From a bacterium (lineage in GTDB: Bacteria; Electryoneota; RPQS01), in contig JAQTRJ010000115.1 in assembly GCA_028711875.1 (NCBI GenBank), positions 1 through 6,779 of the forward strand: 6,779 nucleotides of DNA, in the 5' to 3' direction. Both the position numbers and the translations under genes were made by a program. The notes under the pieces are model-generated. The model was not told where the DNA came from. It saw nothing but the letters and a program-made list of their open reading frames with translations, and made no database searches. This document shows, piece after piece, positions 1-5,935 of this stretch. Numbering within the stretch: the stretch's first letter is position 1; the number at the start of each line of letters is the position of its first letter.

Positions 1-34
1 TGACGTGTAGCGCTTTGCTTGCGGCTTCCGACAT
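1..34 (-). CDS. Start of an unidentified gene, truncated by the window edge
   Basis: On the minus strand an ATG at 34 opens a frame reading MSEAASKALHV before the sequence ends. It is preceded by GGGAGAG (47-41), six bases from the ATG, which is better than many ribosome sites in this window. The ATG lies 40 bp after the stop of the TlpA-like gene on the same strand, so the two are probably co-transcribed. Eleven residues are too few to identify a family. A short polar start of this kind followed by ALHV is compatible with an ABC transporter ATPase, but that is a guess. The call rests on the ribosome site, the spacing and the absence of a stop. Confidence 0.45.
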   Translation of the reverse strand, partial: MSEAASKALHV

Positions 35-40
35 AAATTT

Positions 41-47
41 CTCTCCC
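41..47 (-). promoter_or_regulatory. Shine-Dalgarno site of the left-edge gene
   Basis: GGGAGAG on the minus strand, followed by AAATTT and the ATG at 34. Spacing from the GGAG core is about 8 nt. It is the main support for a gene start here. Confidence 0.5.
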
Positions 48-74
48 GTTCTATGCAGACCGTGCCTGCGTGAT

Positions 75-575
75 TTACGACTTGAGCAGCGTGCGAATCT
101 TCTGCTCGAAATAATCTTTCGGACGGTAGCCCACCACCTTTTCCGCGACCTCACCGTTCTGATTGATGATGTACGTAGTCGGAATCGAGGGCGGAGATCC
201 GAAGATGCTCTTGGCTTCCTCGTTGAACAACGCGCTCGTGTAGCTGATCTTGTAGTCCGCCGTGAATTGCTTCACCGCATCCAGCCCGTTCCGTCCGAAC
301 GCGACTCCCACGATTTCGAGACCCTGCGGATGGTACTGGTTGTACAGTTCCACGAACTCAGGAATTCCCCGGCGGCACGGACCGCACCACGTATCCCAGA
401 AATCCACGATCACCACTTTGCCCAGATGCTGCCGCATGTCAATCGGGTTATTATTGATGTCGGTCACCGTGAAGTTCAACATCTTGGCGTCTTTTGCCAC
501 GGGAGCCTTGGTTTCCTTGCAGCCTGCCGATACCACCATCAGTGCGGCGAGGAAAAGCGTGATGACTCTCAACAT
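75..575 (-). CDS. TlpA/ResA-like thioredoxin-fold lipoprotein
   Basis: A 166-residue thiol-disulfide oxidoreductase of the TlpA/ResA/AhpC-TSA type, probably anchored to a membrane on the periplasmic side. Residues 1-18 form a lipoprotein signal peptide ending in the lipobox VSAGC (Cys19). The active site WCGPC is at 63-67, just after the strand VVIVDFW, and the cis-proline loop SIPTTY (Pro132) is present, so the catalytic core looks complete. Family members commonly reduce disulfides in apocytochromes c or other envelope proteins; the substrate here cannot be told. The length is normal for a single-domain member. The ATG at 575 is supported by AGGAGA (590-585) 9 nt upstream. It follows the racemase gene by 89 bp on the same strand and has no clear promoter of its own. 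Confidence 0.93.
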   Translation of the reverse strand: MLRVITLFLAALMVVSAGCKETKAPVAKDAKMLNFTVTDINNNPIDMRQHLGKVVIVDFWDTWCGPCRRGIPEFVELYNQYHPQGLEIVGVAFGRNGLDAVKQFTADYKISYTSALFNEEAKSIFGSPPSIPTTYIINQNGEVAEKVVGYRPKDYFEQKIRTLLKS

Positions 576-584
576 TGACCGTCT

Positions 585-590
585 TCTCCT
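585..590 (-). promoter_or_regulatory. Shine-Dalgarno site of the TlpA-like gene
   Basis: AGGAGA on the minus strand, 9 nt before the ATG at 575. It confirms the start that yields the full lipoprotein signal peptide. Confidence 0.6.
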
Positions 591-664
591 AATTTATCTC
601 TTGGAAAAACAACATTCCGGATATTCTTGCGTCCGCTGTAGAGAATTAACCCCCCCTCCGCCTC

Positions 665-1834
665 TCAGGTTCCCCCGTCTGCGGGTGGAGGAAGGGGGCG
701 TTCCTGAAAAATCCTTGTCAGATTCCCCGAAAGCCATGTTGTCAGTTCGTAAGGAAGCGCCTCGATCAGTGAAGCAAGCTCATACAAATAAATCACTTCG
801 TCGCCTTGCCTGCCCCAAAACACGACCTCTTCGCCAACCTCCGGACGTTCGGCTCCGGTGAAGATGTAGCTCGAGTCTTTCCCAACTATCCCCACCAGTG
901 GGCATCGCTTCCCCCGAAACAGCACCTGCGCCCGCCCCGCCAGCGACCGGGGATAATTCACCCGGTGTCCAAGCGCGATCTCCGCTCCCCAACCGTCTGT
1001 CGGTGCCGTCCAAAAATGCGGATGCGGAAATCCGTGCCCCCGCCGCACCCGCTGAATCCGTTGGATTCGTCCCACGAGCGTCATCACCGGTTCCAGCGGC
1101 AGTAGATCGCGGACTTCCGATGACGGCGGTTGGCCATAGAGCGCGATGCCCGTCCGCACCATGTTTCCCGGTACATCAGAGATCGCCATAGCCGCCGCAG
1201 AGTTGGCCAGATGAATCCAGCGCGGCCGAATCCCCAGCTCCGCCGCTTCGGCAACAATCTTTTGAAATTCTTCGATCTGCCGCTCGCCTTTGGCGCGATC
1301 CTGCGGGCCGTTGTAGCCGAGATGCGAGTACAACCCGACCACCTTCAAGTTGCGCATCGCGGCAATTTTCTTCAGCGCGCGACTCGCCTCCCGTCCGGGA
1401 ATGCCCACCCGGCCCAGACCGGTGTCGAACTTGACGTGCGCAGAAATCGCCCGCCCCAACCGGCGTGATACCGACTCCAGATACTCCACCTTATACCACG
1501 AGGTCGCCGCGGCTTCCAGTTCCCAGTCCAGAAAATCCTTCGGCGGCTTGCCCACCCAGTCGGTCATCACCAGAATGGGCTTGGAAATCCCCGCTCGTCG
1601 CAGTTCGATCCCTTCCCCCGGCGAACTGACTCCGAAACTCGCCGCTCCCGCCCGGTCAAGTACATGAGTGCAGGGCACTAAGCCATGACCGTAGCCGTTC
1701 CACTTGACCACCGCGAGCAATTCGCGCGGGGCTACGCGGGCCAGAATCCGTTCGGCATTTCGGGCCAGCGCGCCCAGATCAATCCGGGCTTCCCCGTCGG
1801 GCAGAGAAGAACGGTCAACGGCCTTCATACCCAT
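665..1834 (-). CDS. Divergent alanine racemase homologue (PLP fold type III)
   Basis: A 389-residue protein of alanine racemase length and order, cytoplasmic. In the family it interconverts L- and D-alanine for peptidoglycan. The N-terminal barrel is well preserved: AVVKWNGYGHG holds the PLP lysine (Lys44) and Tyr48, FDTGLGRVGI the arginine equivalent to Arg136 of the Geobacillus enzyme (Arg142), GLYSH a PLP-site histidine (His171), HLANSAAAM the phosphate-binding Ser (212), and RTGIALYG the arginine that contacts the PLP ring nitrogen (Arg227). The C-terminal domain is abnormal. The usual VxYG, which carries the catalytic Tyr265, aligns without gaps to FPHP (His271). GYADGYPR reads GHRVNYPR, CMD reads GKD, and the terminal RVPRVY reads NLTRIF. 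I therefore call the family but leave the activity open and give no symbol. ATGs at 1834 and 1828 are both possible and neither has a strong ribosome site. Confidence 0.85.
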   Translation of the reverse strand: MGMKAVDRSSLPDGEARIDLGALARNAERILARVAPRELLAVVKWNGYGHGLVPCTHVLDRAGAASFGVSSPGEGIELRRAGISKPILVMTDWVGKPPKDFLDWELEAAATSWYKVEYLESVSRRLGRAISAHVKFDTGLGRVGIPGREASRALKKIAAMRNLKVVGLYSHLGYNGPQDRAKGERQIEEFQKIVAEAAELGIRPRWIHLANSAAAMAISDVPGNMVRTGIALYGQPPSSEVRDLLPLEPVMTLVGRIQRIQRVRRGHGFPHPHFWTAPTDGWGAEIALGHRVNYPRSLAGRAQVLFRGKRCPLVGIVGKDSSYIFTGAERPEVGEEVVFWGRQGDEVIYLYELASLIEALPYELTTWLSGNLTRIFQERPLPPPADGGT

Positions 1835-1868
1835 TCAATCTACTGTGAGGAGCGGTCGGCAGGCCGCA

Positions 1869-1908
1869 AGAAAAAAAGACACTCCCGGCCGCAGGACGGC
1901 CGGGAGTG
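1869..1908 (-). terminator. Rho-independent terminator after the lipoprotein pair
   Basis: A perfect 11-bp GC-rich stem, CACTCCCGGCC / GGCCGGGAGTG, with a 7-nt loop (1880-1890 and 1898-1908). On the minus strand it is followed by a T-rich tract (TCTTTTTTTCTT). It lies 32 bp beyond the stop codon of the 1941-2543 gene. The plus strand has no T-run after the hairpin, so it acts in one direction only. The racemase ATG is only about 35 bp further on. Confidence 0.92.
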
Positions 1909-1940
1909 GCCTTATTCCGTAGATCGTCCGTGAGCGACAA

Positions 1941-2543
1941 CTACTTCTTCGGCGAAGCGGTCTTCGCGGGCGGATTCAGAGTCTGCTGAGCCTTCATGGC
2001 CGACTCGGTGCCGGCGTACTTCGGGTTCTTCAGGAACTCTTCGAGCAGTTTCTTCTGCTGCTTCTTCGGCTTCTTAATGATCTTGTCGAACTCTTCCTTG
2101 GCCAGTTCATTCTTGGCTTTCACGCCGGCCGGAGTGTTCGGATACTTCATGACAAGTTCGTCAATCTTCTTTTCGGCATACAGCGCGTCGGCCACGGCGT
2201 TGCGGGCCATGTTGGCGGAAGGAGTATTCGGATACTTCGCCAGGACTTCGTCGTACTTCTTCTCGGCCAGCAGCTGCTCGGCCAGCTTGTTCTTGGCATC
2301 CGCGGCGGCGGGGGTGTCCCCGAAATTGTCCACCACGTCCTGATACTTGCCCTCAGCCACCATCTGCTCGGCCAATTTGTCCTTGGCCTGCTTGGCAATC
2401 GGCTGATCCGCGTACTTGTCCAGAACTTCCTGATACTTGCCGGTGTCAAACAGCTTCTGGGCGCGCTGCTCCGGTGTTGCACATCCACCCACGATCAGAG
2501 CGATCAAGGCGAGTGTGGCTAAGACAGCAATCAATCGTTTCAT
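1941..2543 (-). CDS. Repeat lipoprotein A, four 30-residue helical repeats
   Basis: A 200-residue predicted lipoprotein. Residues 1-20 are a signal peptide ending in the lipobox VGGC (Cys21). The mature part is built from four tandem units of exactly 30 residues (33-62, 63-92, 93-122, 123-152). Each pairs a helix like KYDEVLAKY with a P-N-TP type turn and a second helix like AKNKLAEQLL. This resembles the short TPR_6/YfiO-type repeats and suggests a protein-binding scaffold in the envelope. A lysine-rich stretch (157-166), a partial fifth unit (about 165-188) and a basic Pro/Lys tail follow. The frame opens further upstream, but the ATG at 2543 starts the signal peptide and has GAGGAG 9 nt before it; an ATG at 2552 sits right against that site. 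The gene shares its architecture with its upstream neighbour and ends at a strong terminator. The function is unknown. Confidence 0.88.
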   Translation of the reverse strand: MKRLIAVLATLALIALIVGGCATPEQRAQKLFDTGKYQEVLDKYADQPIAKQAKDKLAEQMVAEGKYQDVVDNFGDTPAAADAKNKLAEQLLAEKKYDEVLAKYPNTPSANMARNAVADALYAEKKIDELVMKYPNTPAGVKAKNELAKEEFDKIIKKPKKQQKKLLEEFLKNPKYAGTESAMKAQQTLNPPAKTASPKK

Positions 2544-2552
2544 GGTCGTCAT

Positions 2553-2560
2553 CTCCTCCC
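2553..2560 (-). promoter_or_regulatory. Shine-Dalgarno site that decides the lipoprotein A start
   Basis: GGGAGGAG on the minus strand ends immediately before an ATG at 2552 and 9 nt before the ATG at 2543. The spacing favours 2543, which is also where the signal peptide begins (MKRLIAVLAT). Confidence 0.65.
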
Positions 2561-2646
2561 TGGAGATACTTCTGAATTCTTGGACCTGCCTGTCCATCTC
2601 GCAGCGCGACATCGGGGCAGGATTCCGGTGTGCCTTGCGTATCTTA

Positions 2647-2666
2647 GACTGACCAAAGGGTCAGAC
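2647..2666 (-). repeat. Short hairpin just after the lipoprotein B stop
   Basis: CTGACC and GGTCAG (2649-2654 and 2659-2664) form a 6-bp stem with a 4-nt loop, starting 6 bp downstream of the stop of the 2671-3282 gene. There is no T-run on the minus strand (TCTAAGAT follows), so it is not a convincing terminator. It could be a processing or stability hairpin between the two lipoprotein cistrons. Confidence 0.4.
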
Positions 2667-2670
2667 GCGA

Positions 2671-3282
2671 TTACTTCCTCTTCTGTCCCACCTCCGCGGC
2701 CCGGATATCCGACAGCAACTGACTGGCTTCCTTTTGAGCGGTGGTGCCGGAATAGCTGCGCACGAGCTTGTTCAGCGCCTCTTTCTTGGCGTTACCCTTC
2801 AGCTTTTTCGCCGCTTTTAATTCTTCCGCCGCCCGCTCTTCCTTGACCTGCGTGCCCCGCGGCGTGTCCGGATATTTCGTGAGCAACAAATCCAACTGAC
2901 CGGCCGCAAACAGCGTATCGGCCAAACGCTCTTTGGCGATGACTGCTACGTCGCTGGATGGATAGGAATCCACCACGGCCTGATAGTCCCCGCGGTCGAA
3001 CAGGAGCTTGGCCTGTTTCTGGCGGGCTTGATAGGCGGCCGGAGTGTTCGGATGGTTCTGCAGAACGTCCTCGAATTTTCCTTCGTTCAGCAGCCGCTCG
3101 GCGATCTTGGCCTCGGCGCGCAGTGCGATCTCCAAATCGCCGTACCGCTCGATCACCTGCTCGTATTCGCCGCGCTCAAACAGCTTCAACGCTGCCGCGG
3201 GTCGGCTTTGGCAGCCCGTCATTCCCACGGTCAGCCACAGGCCGACGGCAAAGAGGAGACAAATAACCAGTGTCCGTTTCAT
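2671..3282 (-). CDS. Repeat lipoprotein B, paralogue of lipoprotein A
   Basis: A 203-residue predicted lipoprotein with the same plan as its downstream neighbour. The signal peptide (1-23) ends in MTGC (Cys24), a slightly weak lipobox because of Met at -3. Four 30-residue units follow at 36-65, 66-95, 96-125 and 126-155 (for example NEGKFEDVLQNHPNTPAAYQ at the start of unit 2). Then come a Lys/Ala-rich segment, a half unit at about 167-192 and a basic KRK end. The helix-turn-helix pattern with NTP or DTP turns is TPR-like, which suggests protein-protein contacts in the periplasm or outer membrane. The frame allows an ATG at 3297, but 3282 begins the classic MKRTLVICLL signal start. It is the first gene after a strong promoter, with 127 bp to the next gene. 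No known family name is recognised. Confidence 0.87.
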   Translation of the reverse strand: MKRTLVICLLFAVGLWLTVGMTGCQSRPAAALKLFERGEYEQVIERYGDLEIALRAEAKIAERLLNEGKFEDVLQNHPNTPAAYQARQKQAKLLFDRGDYQAVVDSYPSSDVAVIAKERLADTLFAAGQLDLLLTKYPDTPRGTQVKEERAAEELKAAKKLKGNAKKEALNKLVRSYSGTTAQKEASQLLSDIRAAEVGQKRK

Positions 3283-3323
3283 CCGTTTTCGTTCCATATC
3301 TTGATACAGACTAACAGTCGCAC

Positions 3324-3352
3324 ATAATAATGCTTTGTTGGGAAAAAGTCAA
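3324..3352 (-). promoter_or_regulatory. Sigma70-type promoter of the lipoprotein operon
   Basis: On the minus strand TTGACT (3352-3347) and TATTAT (3329-3324) are separated by exactly 17 bp; each matches the consensus at five of six positions. Transcription would start near 3317, giving a leader of about 35 nt before the ATG at 3282. Confidence 0.8.
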
Positions 3353-3406
3353 GGCATGTTCTATACGGAATAGGCATGTCACGCATCGTTTTACAAGATC
3401 ATGCCT
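3352..3406. repeat. Repeated AGGCATG motif upstream of the lipoprotein promoter
   Basis: AGGCATGT occurs at 3352-3359 and again at 3372-3379, exactly 20 bp apart, close to two helical turns. An inverted copy CATGCCT lies at 3400-3406. The first copy touches the -35 element of the leftward promoter. The layout suits an operator for a dimeric regulator, but a 7-8 bp motif could also recur by chance. Confidence 0.35.
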
Positions 3407-3492
3407 CCCTCGCCTCGGAAAAACTTCCCGCCCCTCTTCGGCATATTCAGAGAACAGGTCTGTCTAAGTATCTTGGATGTCCTTCTCTGGAC

Positions 3493-3511
3493 TTATATAT
3501 CCTTTATATAA
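3493..3511. repeat. AT-rich palindrome
   Basis: TTATATA and TATATAA form a perfect 7-bp inverted repeat with a 5-nt centre. It lies about 70 bp upstream of the rightward promoter and could be an operator half-site pair, or only AT-rich promoter sequence. Confidence 0.35.
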
Positions 3512-3581
3512 ATGGCTTAATACGACTCTTTGTGCGGATTCTCCCAAAGCCTCGAAAGATAACTCAACTCCTTGAAAAGAC

Positions 3582-3610
3582 TTGCATTTCTTCGGAACAT
3601 CCGCTATATT
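3582..3610 (+). promoter_or_regulatory. Promoter of the ExbB-ExbD-TonB-like operon
   Basis: TTGCAT (3582-3587) and TATATT (3605-3610) are spaced by 17 bp. The -10 matches the consensus at five of six positions; the -35 keeps only the TTG. Transcription would start near 3617, giving a leader of about 44 nt before the ATG at 3661. Confidence 0.6.
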
Positions 3611-3660
3611 AGATCGTATACCACTCATTCATCCCTGAGAACTGACGGAGCTCGCTCACG

Positions 3661-4278
3661 ATGCGAAACCGATTCCGCTTTCTGACATCCCGAACCACCT
3701 ATCTCCTCGCCGCCTTCAGTTTTCTGCTGTCGTTGGCCTATCAGGGAACCTCCCTCGGCCAGACCGGCGGTCGTCCGCAAGACTATGTGACGATGTCGGA
3801 ACGAATCGGCAGAATCATCGTCCAATACCGGGCTTTCGATGTCTGGATTTATTTCTTTCAGGGTCTGCTTTTATTTATTTGTATAGGTTTTACAACATAT
3901 TACTTGATACGATTCCGCCAGCCCGGCTTTCTGGGATCCATCCGCAGTAAGCTGTCCGATATGACTCGCAGCGTGGACCTTCAGGCGGCTATTGATTTTG
4001 AAATGACCAGCCTGTCGAACAAATTTCTTTATCTCGATCTGGTAATCGGAGGCGCGCCGGTGGCCGGCCTGCTGGGAACGGTGGTCGGACTCGTGCAGGT
4101 CTTCAGCCAGCAAACCGTGGTTGAGCACGTCACGATGGCCACAATCTCCAGCGGCATGTACGTGGCCATGGTCACCACCGTGGTCGGTCTGGTCGTGGCG
4201 CTGATCGGCATTATCGCCCGCCATTTCTTGGACAGCCGGCTGTCCGAAATTCGTGATCTTCTCTCGGGCGCGCGATGA
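3661..4278 (+). CDS. ExbB/TolQ/MotA-family proton channel protein
   Basis: A 205-residue inner-membrane protein that with its ExbD partner would form a proton-driven motor passing energy to envelope proteins. Hydrophobic segments lie at about 12-28 (signal-like), 61-84, 125-149 and 160-187. The family core is clear: APVAGLLGTVVGLVQVF at 132-148 matches APLLGLLGTVxG, and GMYVAMVTTVVGLVVALIG at 165-183 matches the GIAEALIATAIGL helix. The pore threonines equivalent to T148 and T181 of E. coli ExbB are Thr140 and Thr173, with the same separation of 33. The position of ExbB Glu176 is Val168. GGAG lies 10 nt before the ATG. It is the first gene of the operon and overlaps the next by 4 bp. It could be called TolQ-, ExbB- or Agl-like; the sequence does not settle which. 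Confidence 0.92.
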   Translation: MRNRFRFLTSRTTYLLAAFSFLLSLAYQGTSLGQTGGRPQDYVTMSERIGRIIVQYRAFDVWIYFFQGLLLFICIGFTTYYLIRFRQPGFLGSIRSKLSDMTRSVDLQAAIDFEMTSLSNKFLYLDLVIGGAPVAGLLGTVVGLVQVFSQQTVVEHVTMATISSGMYVAMVTTVVGLVVALIGIIARHFLDSRLSEIRDLLSGAR

Positions 4279-4712
4279 ACACTCGCAAACGCAATTCCTT
4301 CGCGGAAGCGACGACCTCGCTGATTGATCTGGCCTTCAATCTGCTGCTCTTTTTTGTGATTTCGCTCGTGATCGTGCCCGAAAACGTGGTGCCCATCCGT
4401 CTCCCGCGGACCTCGACCTCGTCGGAAGAGACCACGCTGCAGGTGGCCGATGACCTGATTTTTTATGTGATGCGCGACGGCCGCGTGCTGGTCGAGGATC
4501 AGTTGCTCGCCGACTCCACCGCCGTGGACAGCGTGCTGTTTGCCCGCGCCGAAACGATCATCGCCCAGTATCGTCAGGCCAAACCCGAGGGTCGGTTGAT
4601 CCTCAAGGCGGACAGCGGAGCGGTCTGGGATCGTCCGGTGCAGGTCATGCAGGCCGCCGGAAAGCACGGCCTTCCGCTGAGCATCGCGCTCGAACCGCAA
4701 CTCGGCAGGTAG
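4275..4712 (+). CDS. ExbD/TolR-family biopolymer transport protein
   Basis: A 145-residue partner of the channel protein. A short cytoplasmic N-terminus leads into one transmembrane helix, TTSLIDLAFNLLLFFVIS (13-30), carrying the conserved proton-carrying aspartate (Asp18, equivalent to Asp25 of E. coli ExbD). The periplasmic domain ends with the typical fold element LILKADSGAVWDRPVQVMQ (108-126), followed by a helix and a short strand. Length is normal. The ATG lies inside the upstream stop region (ATGA, 4-bp overlap) and no ribosome site is seen, so translation is probably coupled to the channel gene. This supports a fixed ratio of the two subunits. Confidence 0.93.
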   Translation: MNTRKRNSFAEATTSLIDLAFNLLLFFVISLVIVPENVVPIRLPRTSTSSEETTLQVADDLIFYVMRDGRVLVEDQLLADSTAVDSVLFARAETIIAQYRQAKPEGRLILKADSGAVWDRPVQVMQAAGKHGLPLSIALEPQLGR

Positions 4713-4720
4713 ACCGAATC

Positions 4721-5827
4721 GTGTCGGAAAAACTGGTCAAAAGCCTCATTCGCATCGTCTCCGCCGGGCTGTCGGCGCTGATTCTGCTCGTGTTGCCCGA
4801 AGTCCCGCTGTTCAAATCGGTGCCTCCGCTCGCCATTCCTGCGCTGCTGATCCCCGTAGAAGAGATCATTCTCCACCAGATTCCGCCCAAACCGCGTGTG
4901 CGTCCGCCCGCGTTCGGGCCGCTGACCGCGCAGGCCATGCCCGCTCCTTATCTCGCGCCCCGCGACGTTTCCGCTCCCCCGACTCAAATTTTGCTGCACG
5001 AGCCGTCGCCCACCGAGCCGATGATCGGAATGCGCAGCCCCGTCTTTGATCCGCCGCCGGACGAGCAGAGTCTCGTGCGGATGAATCCGGTGGCATCGCC
5101 GTTGCCCGACATCATCACCGAGCGCAGCACGGACGGCCCGGCCACGCCGCCGCCCGCCGCGCTGCCGGGGCCGCAGGCGCAGCGTGGAGAACTCTATCGC
5201 GGCGCAGGCTCGCCCAATCTCGAAATCAGCACCGAGCCGTCCTACACCGGCCCGGATTTGAATCTGCCGCAGTCCGATTTACCTGAAGCCGGACTCACCC
5301 GTGGTCCGAGCGTCCCAACGTCATCTGCTCCGGGCAAGGGCCCCGGCGAACGCTATCAGTCCCACGCCGGAACGACGCCGGGAGCCAGTTTATCGGAAGG
5401 ACTCGAATCCGCGGGCGACGTGATCGGCGAAGGCGAACTCTCCGGGTTGCTGAACTGGCTGCGGCGGCAGGGTGCGCAGTTCCCGCCGGTGGTGCGCTCC
5501 TATCTGGAGACGGCGCCCGGCGATCTGCTCGGCGTGACGAGCTACGCGGGCTGGAACATCTACGTGCAATTCGCCGAGGACGAGCATCAGCTGAAAATTT
5601 TCCTGACGCGCGCGGGCACGGGCATTCTGCTCGCCGATTCCGATTTCAAAAACCGCTCGCAATTGTTCGGTCTCGGGCAGGTCACGCGCGACACCGAAGG
5701 GATCATCGCAGCCATCGAAGCGATCCGCAACAAACCCAGCCGCGAACGCACCGACGAATTCTATCACGTCTTCGGAAATTGGATGGAAGCGCAGGGCATC
5801 AAGATGGGCACGCGCCAGTCGAAATAG
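4721..5827 (+). CDS. TonB-like proline-rich periplasmic protein with unrecognised C-terminal domain
   Basis: A 368-residue protein starting with GTG, 8 bp after the ExbD-type gene. A hydrophobic segment at about 10-31 would anchor it in the inner membrane. VEEIILHQIPPKPRVRPP (46-63) recalls the region just after the anchor of TonB proteins. A Pro/Ser/Gly-rich, probably extended linker runs to about 235. A folded domain (238-368) closes the protein, with LNWLRRQGAQFPPVVRSYLE, a strand-rich middle (GWNIYVQFAEDEHQLKIFL), ILLADSDFKNRSQLFG and an acidic helix ending in FGNWMEAQGI. I do not recognise a TonB_C domain. Operon position and layout suggest that it passes energy from the channel pair to an envelope partner. 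GTG is chosen because no ATG occurs in frame before residue 73, which would lose the anchor; the ribosome site is weak. Confidence 0.8.
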   Translation: MSEKLVKSLIRIVSAGLSALILLVLPEVPLFKSVPPLAIPALLIPVEEIILHQIPPKPRVRPPAFGPLTAQAMPAPYLAPRDVSAPPTQILLHEPSPTEPMIGMRSPVFDPPPDEQSLVRMNPVASPLPDIITERSTDGPATPPPAALPGPQAQRGELYRGAGSPNLEISTEPSYTGPDLNLPQSDLPEAGLTRGPSVPTSSAPGKGPGERYQSHAGTTPGASLSEGLESAGDVIGEGELSGLLNWLRRQGAQFPPVVRSYLETAPGDLLGVTSYAGWNIYVQFAEDEHQLKIFLTRAGTGILLADSDFKNRSQLFGLGQVTRDTEGIIAAIEAIRNKPSRERTDEFYHVFGNWMEAQGIKMGTRQSK

Positions 5828-5935
5828 ACTTGAAGTGATCTCAGAATCCCCGCCGAGCCGGGTTAAGGGCTGAGGATCTGCGGTGAGAGTGCTTTGCCGC
5901 CGCCCGCAACCCGGCCGGAATTTCCACATCATGTC

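Larger units (their letters stand above)
3283..3660. other. Divergent intergenic region, no convincing gene
   Basis: About 380 bp between the lipoprotein operon (leftward) and the ExbB-type operon (rightward), clearly more AT-rich than its flanks. It holds a strong leftward promoter, a reasonable rightward promoter, three copies of AGGCATG/CATGCCT and an AT palindrome. An open frame at 3376-3612 is not credible: it has no ribosome site, its composition is unlike the neighbours and it runs through the rightward promoter. Confidence 0.7.

Noticed and set aside
640..715. Possible terminator hairpin between the racemase and thioredoxin genes (C-rich tract against G-rich tract)
   Set aside because: Pairing is imperfect, overlaps the racemase 3' end and is followed by TTAATTCT rather than a T-run.
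2147..2400. DNA-level repeats of about 90 bp, considered as a mobile or CRISPR-like repeat
   Set aside because: They follow the codons of the 30-residue protein repeats, are imperfect and have no spacer structure.
3519..3530. TAATACGACTC, matching the first 11 bases of the phage T7 promoter
   Set aside because: The rest of the T7 promoter (CACTATAGGG) is absent and there is no other phage signal, so I take it as chance.
3376..3612. A 78-codon open frame on the plus strand in the divergent intergenic region
   Set aside because: No ribosome site, composition unlike the flanking genes, overlap with the operon promoter, and no recognisable motif.
4029..4999. Minus-strand open frames across the ExbB/ExbD-type genes
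   Set aside because: The translations are rich in Arg, His and Gln with no domain, while the plus strand encodes clear conserved families.
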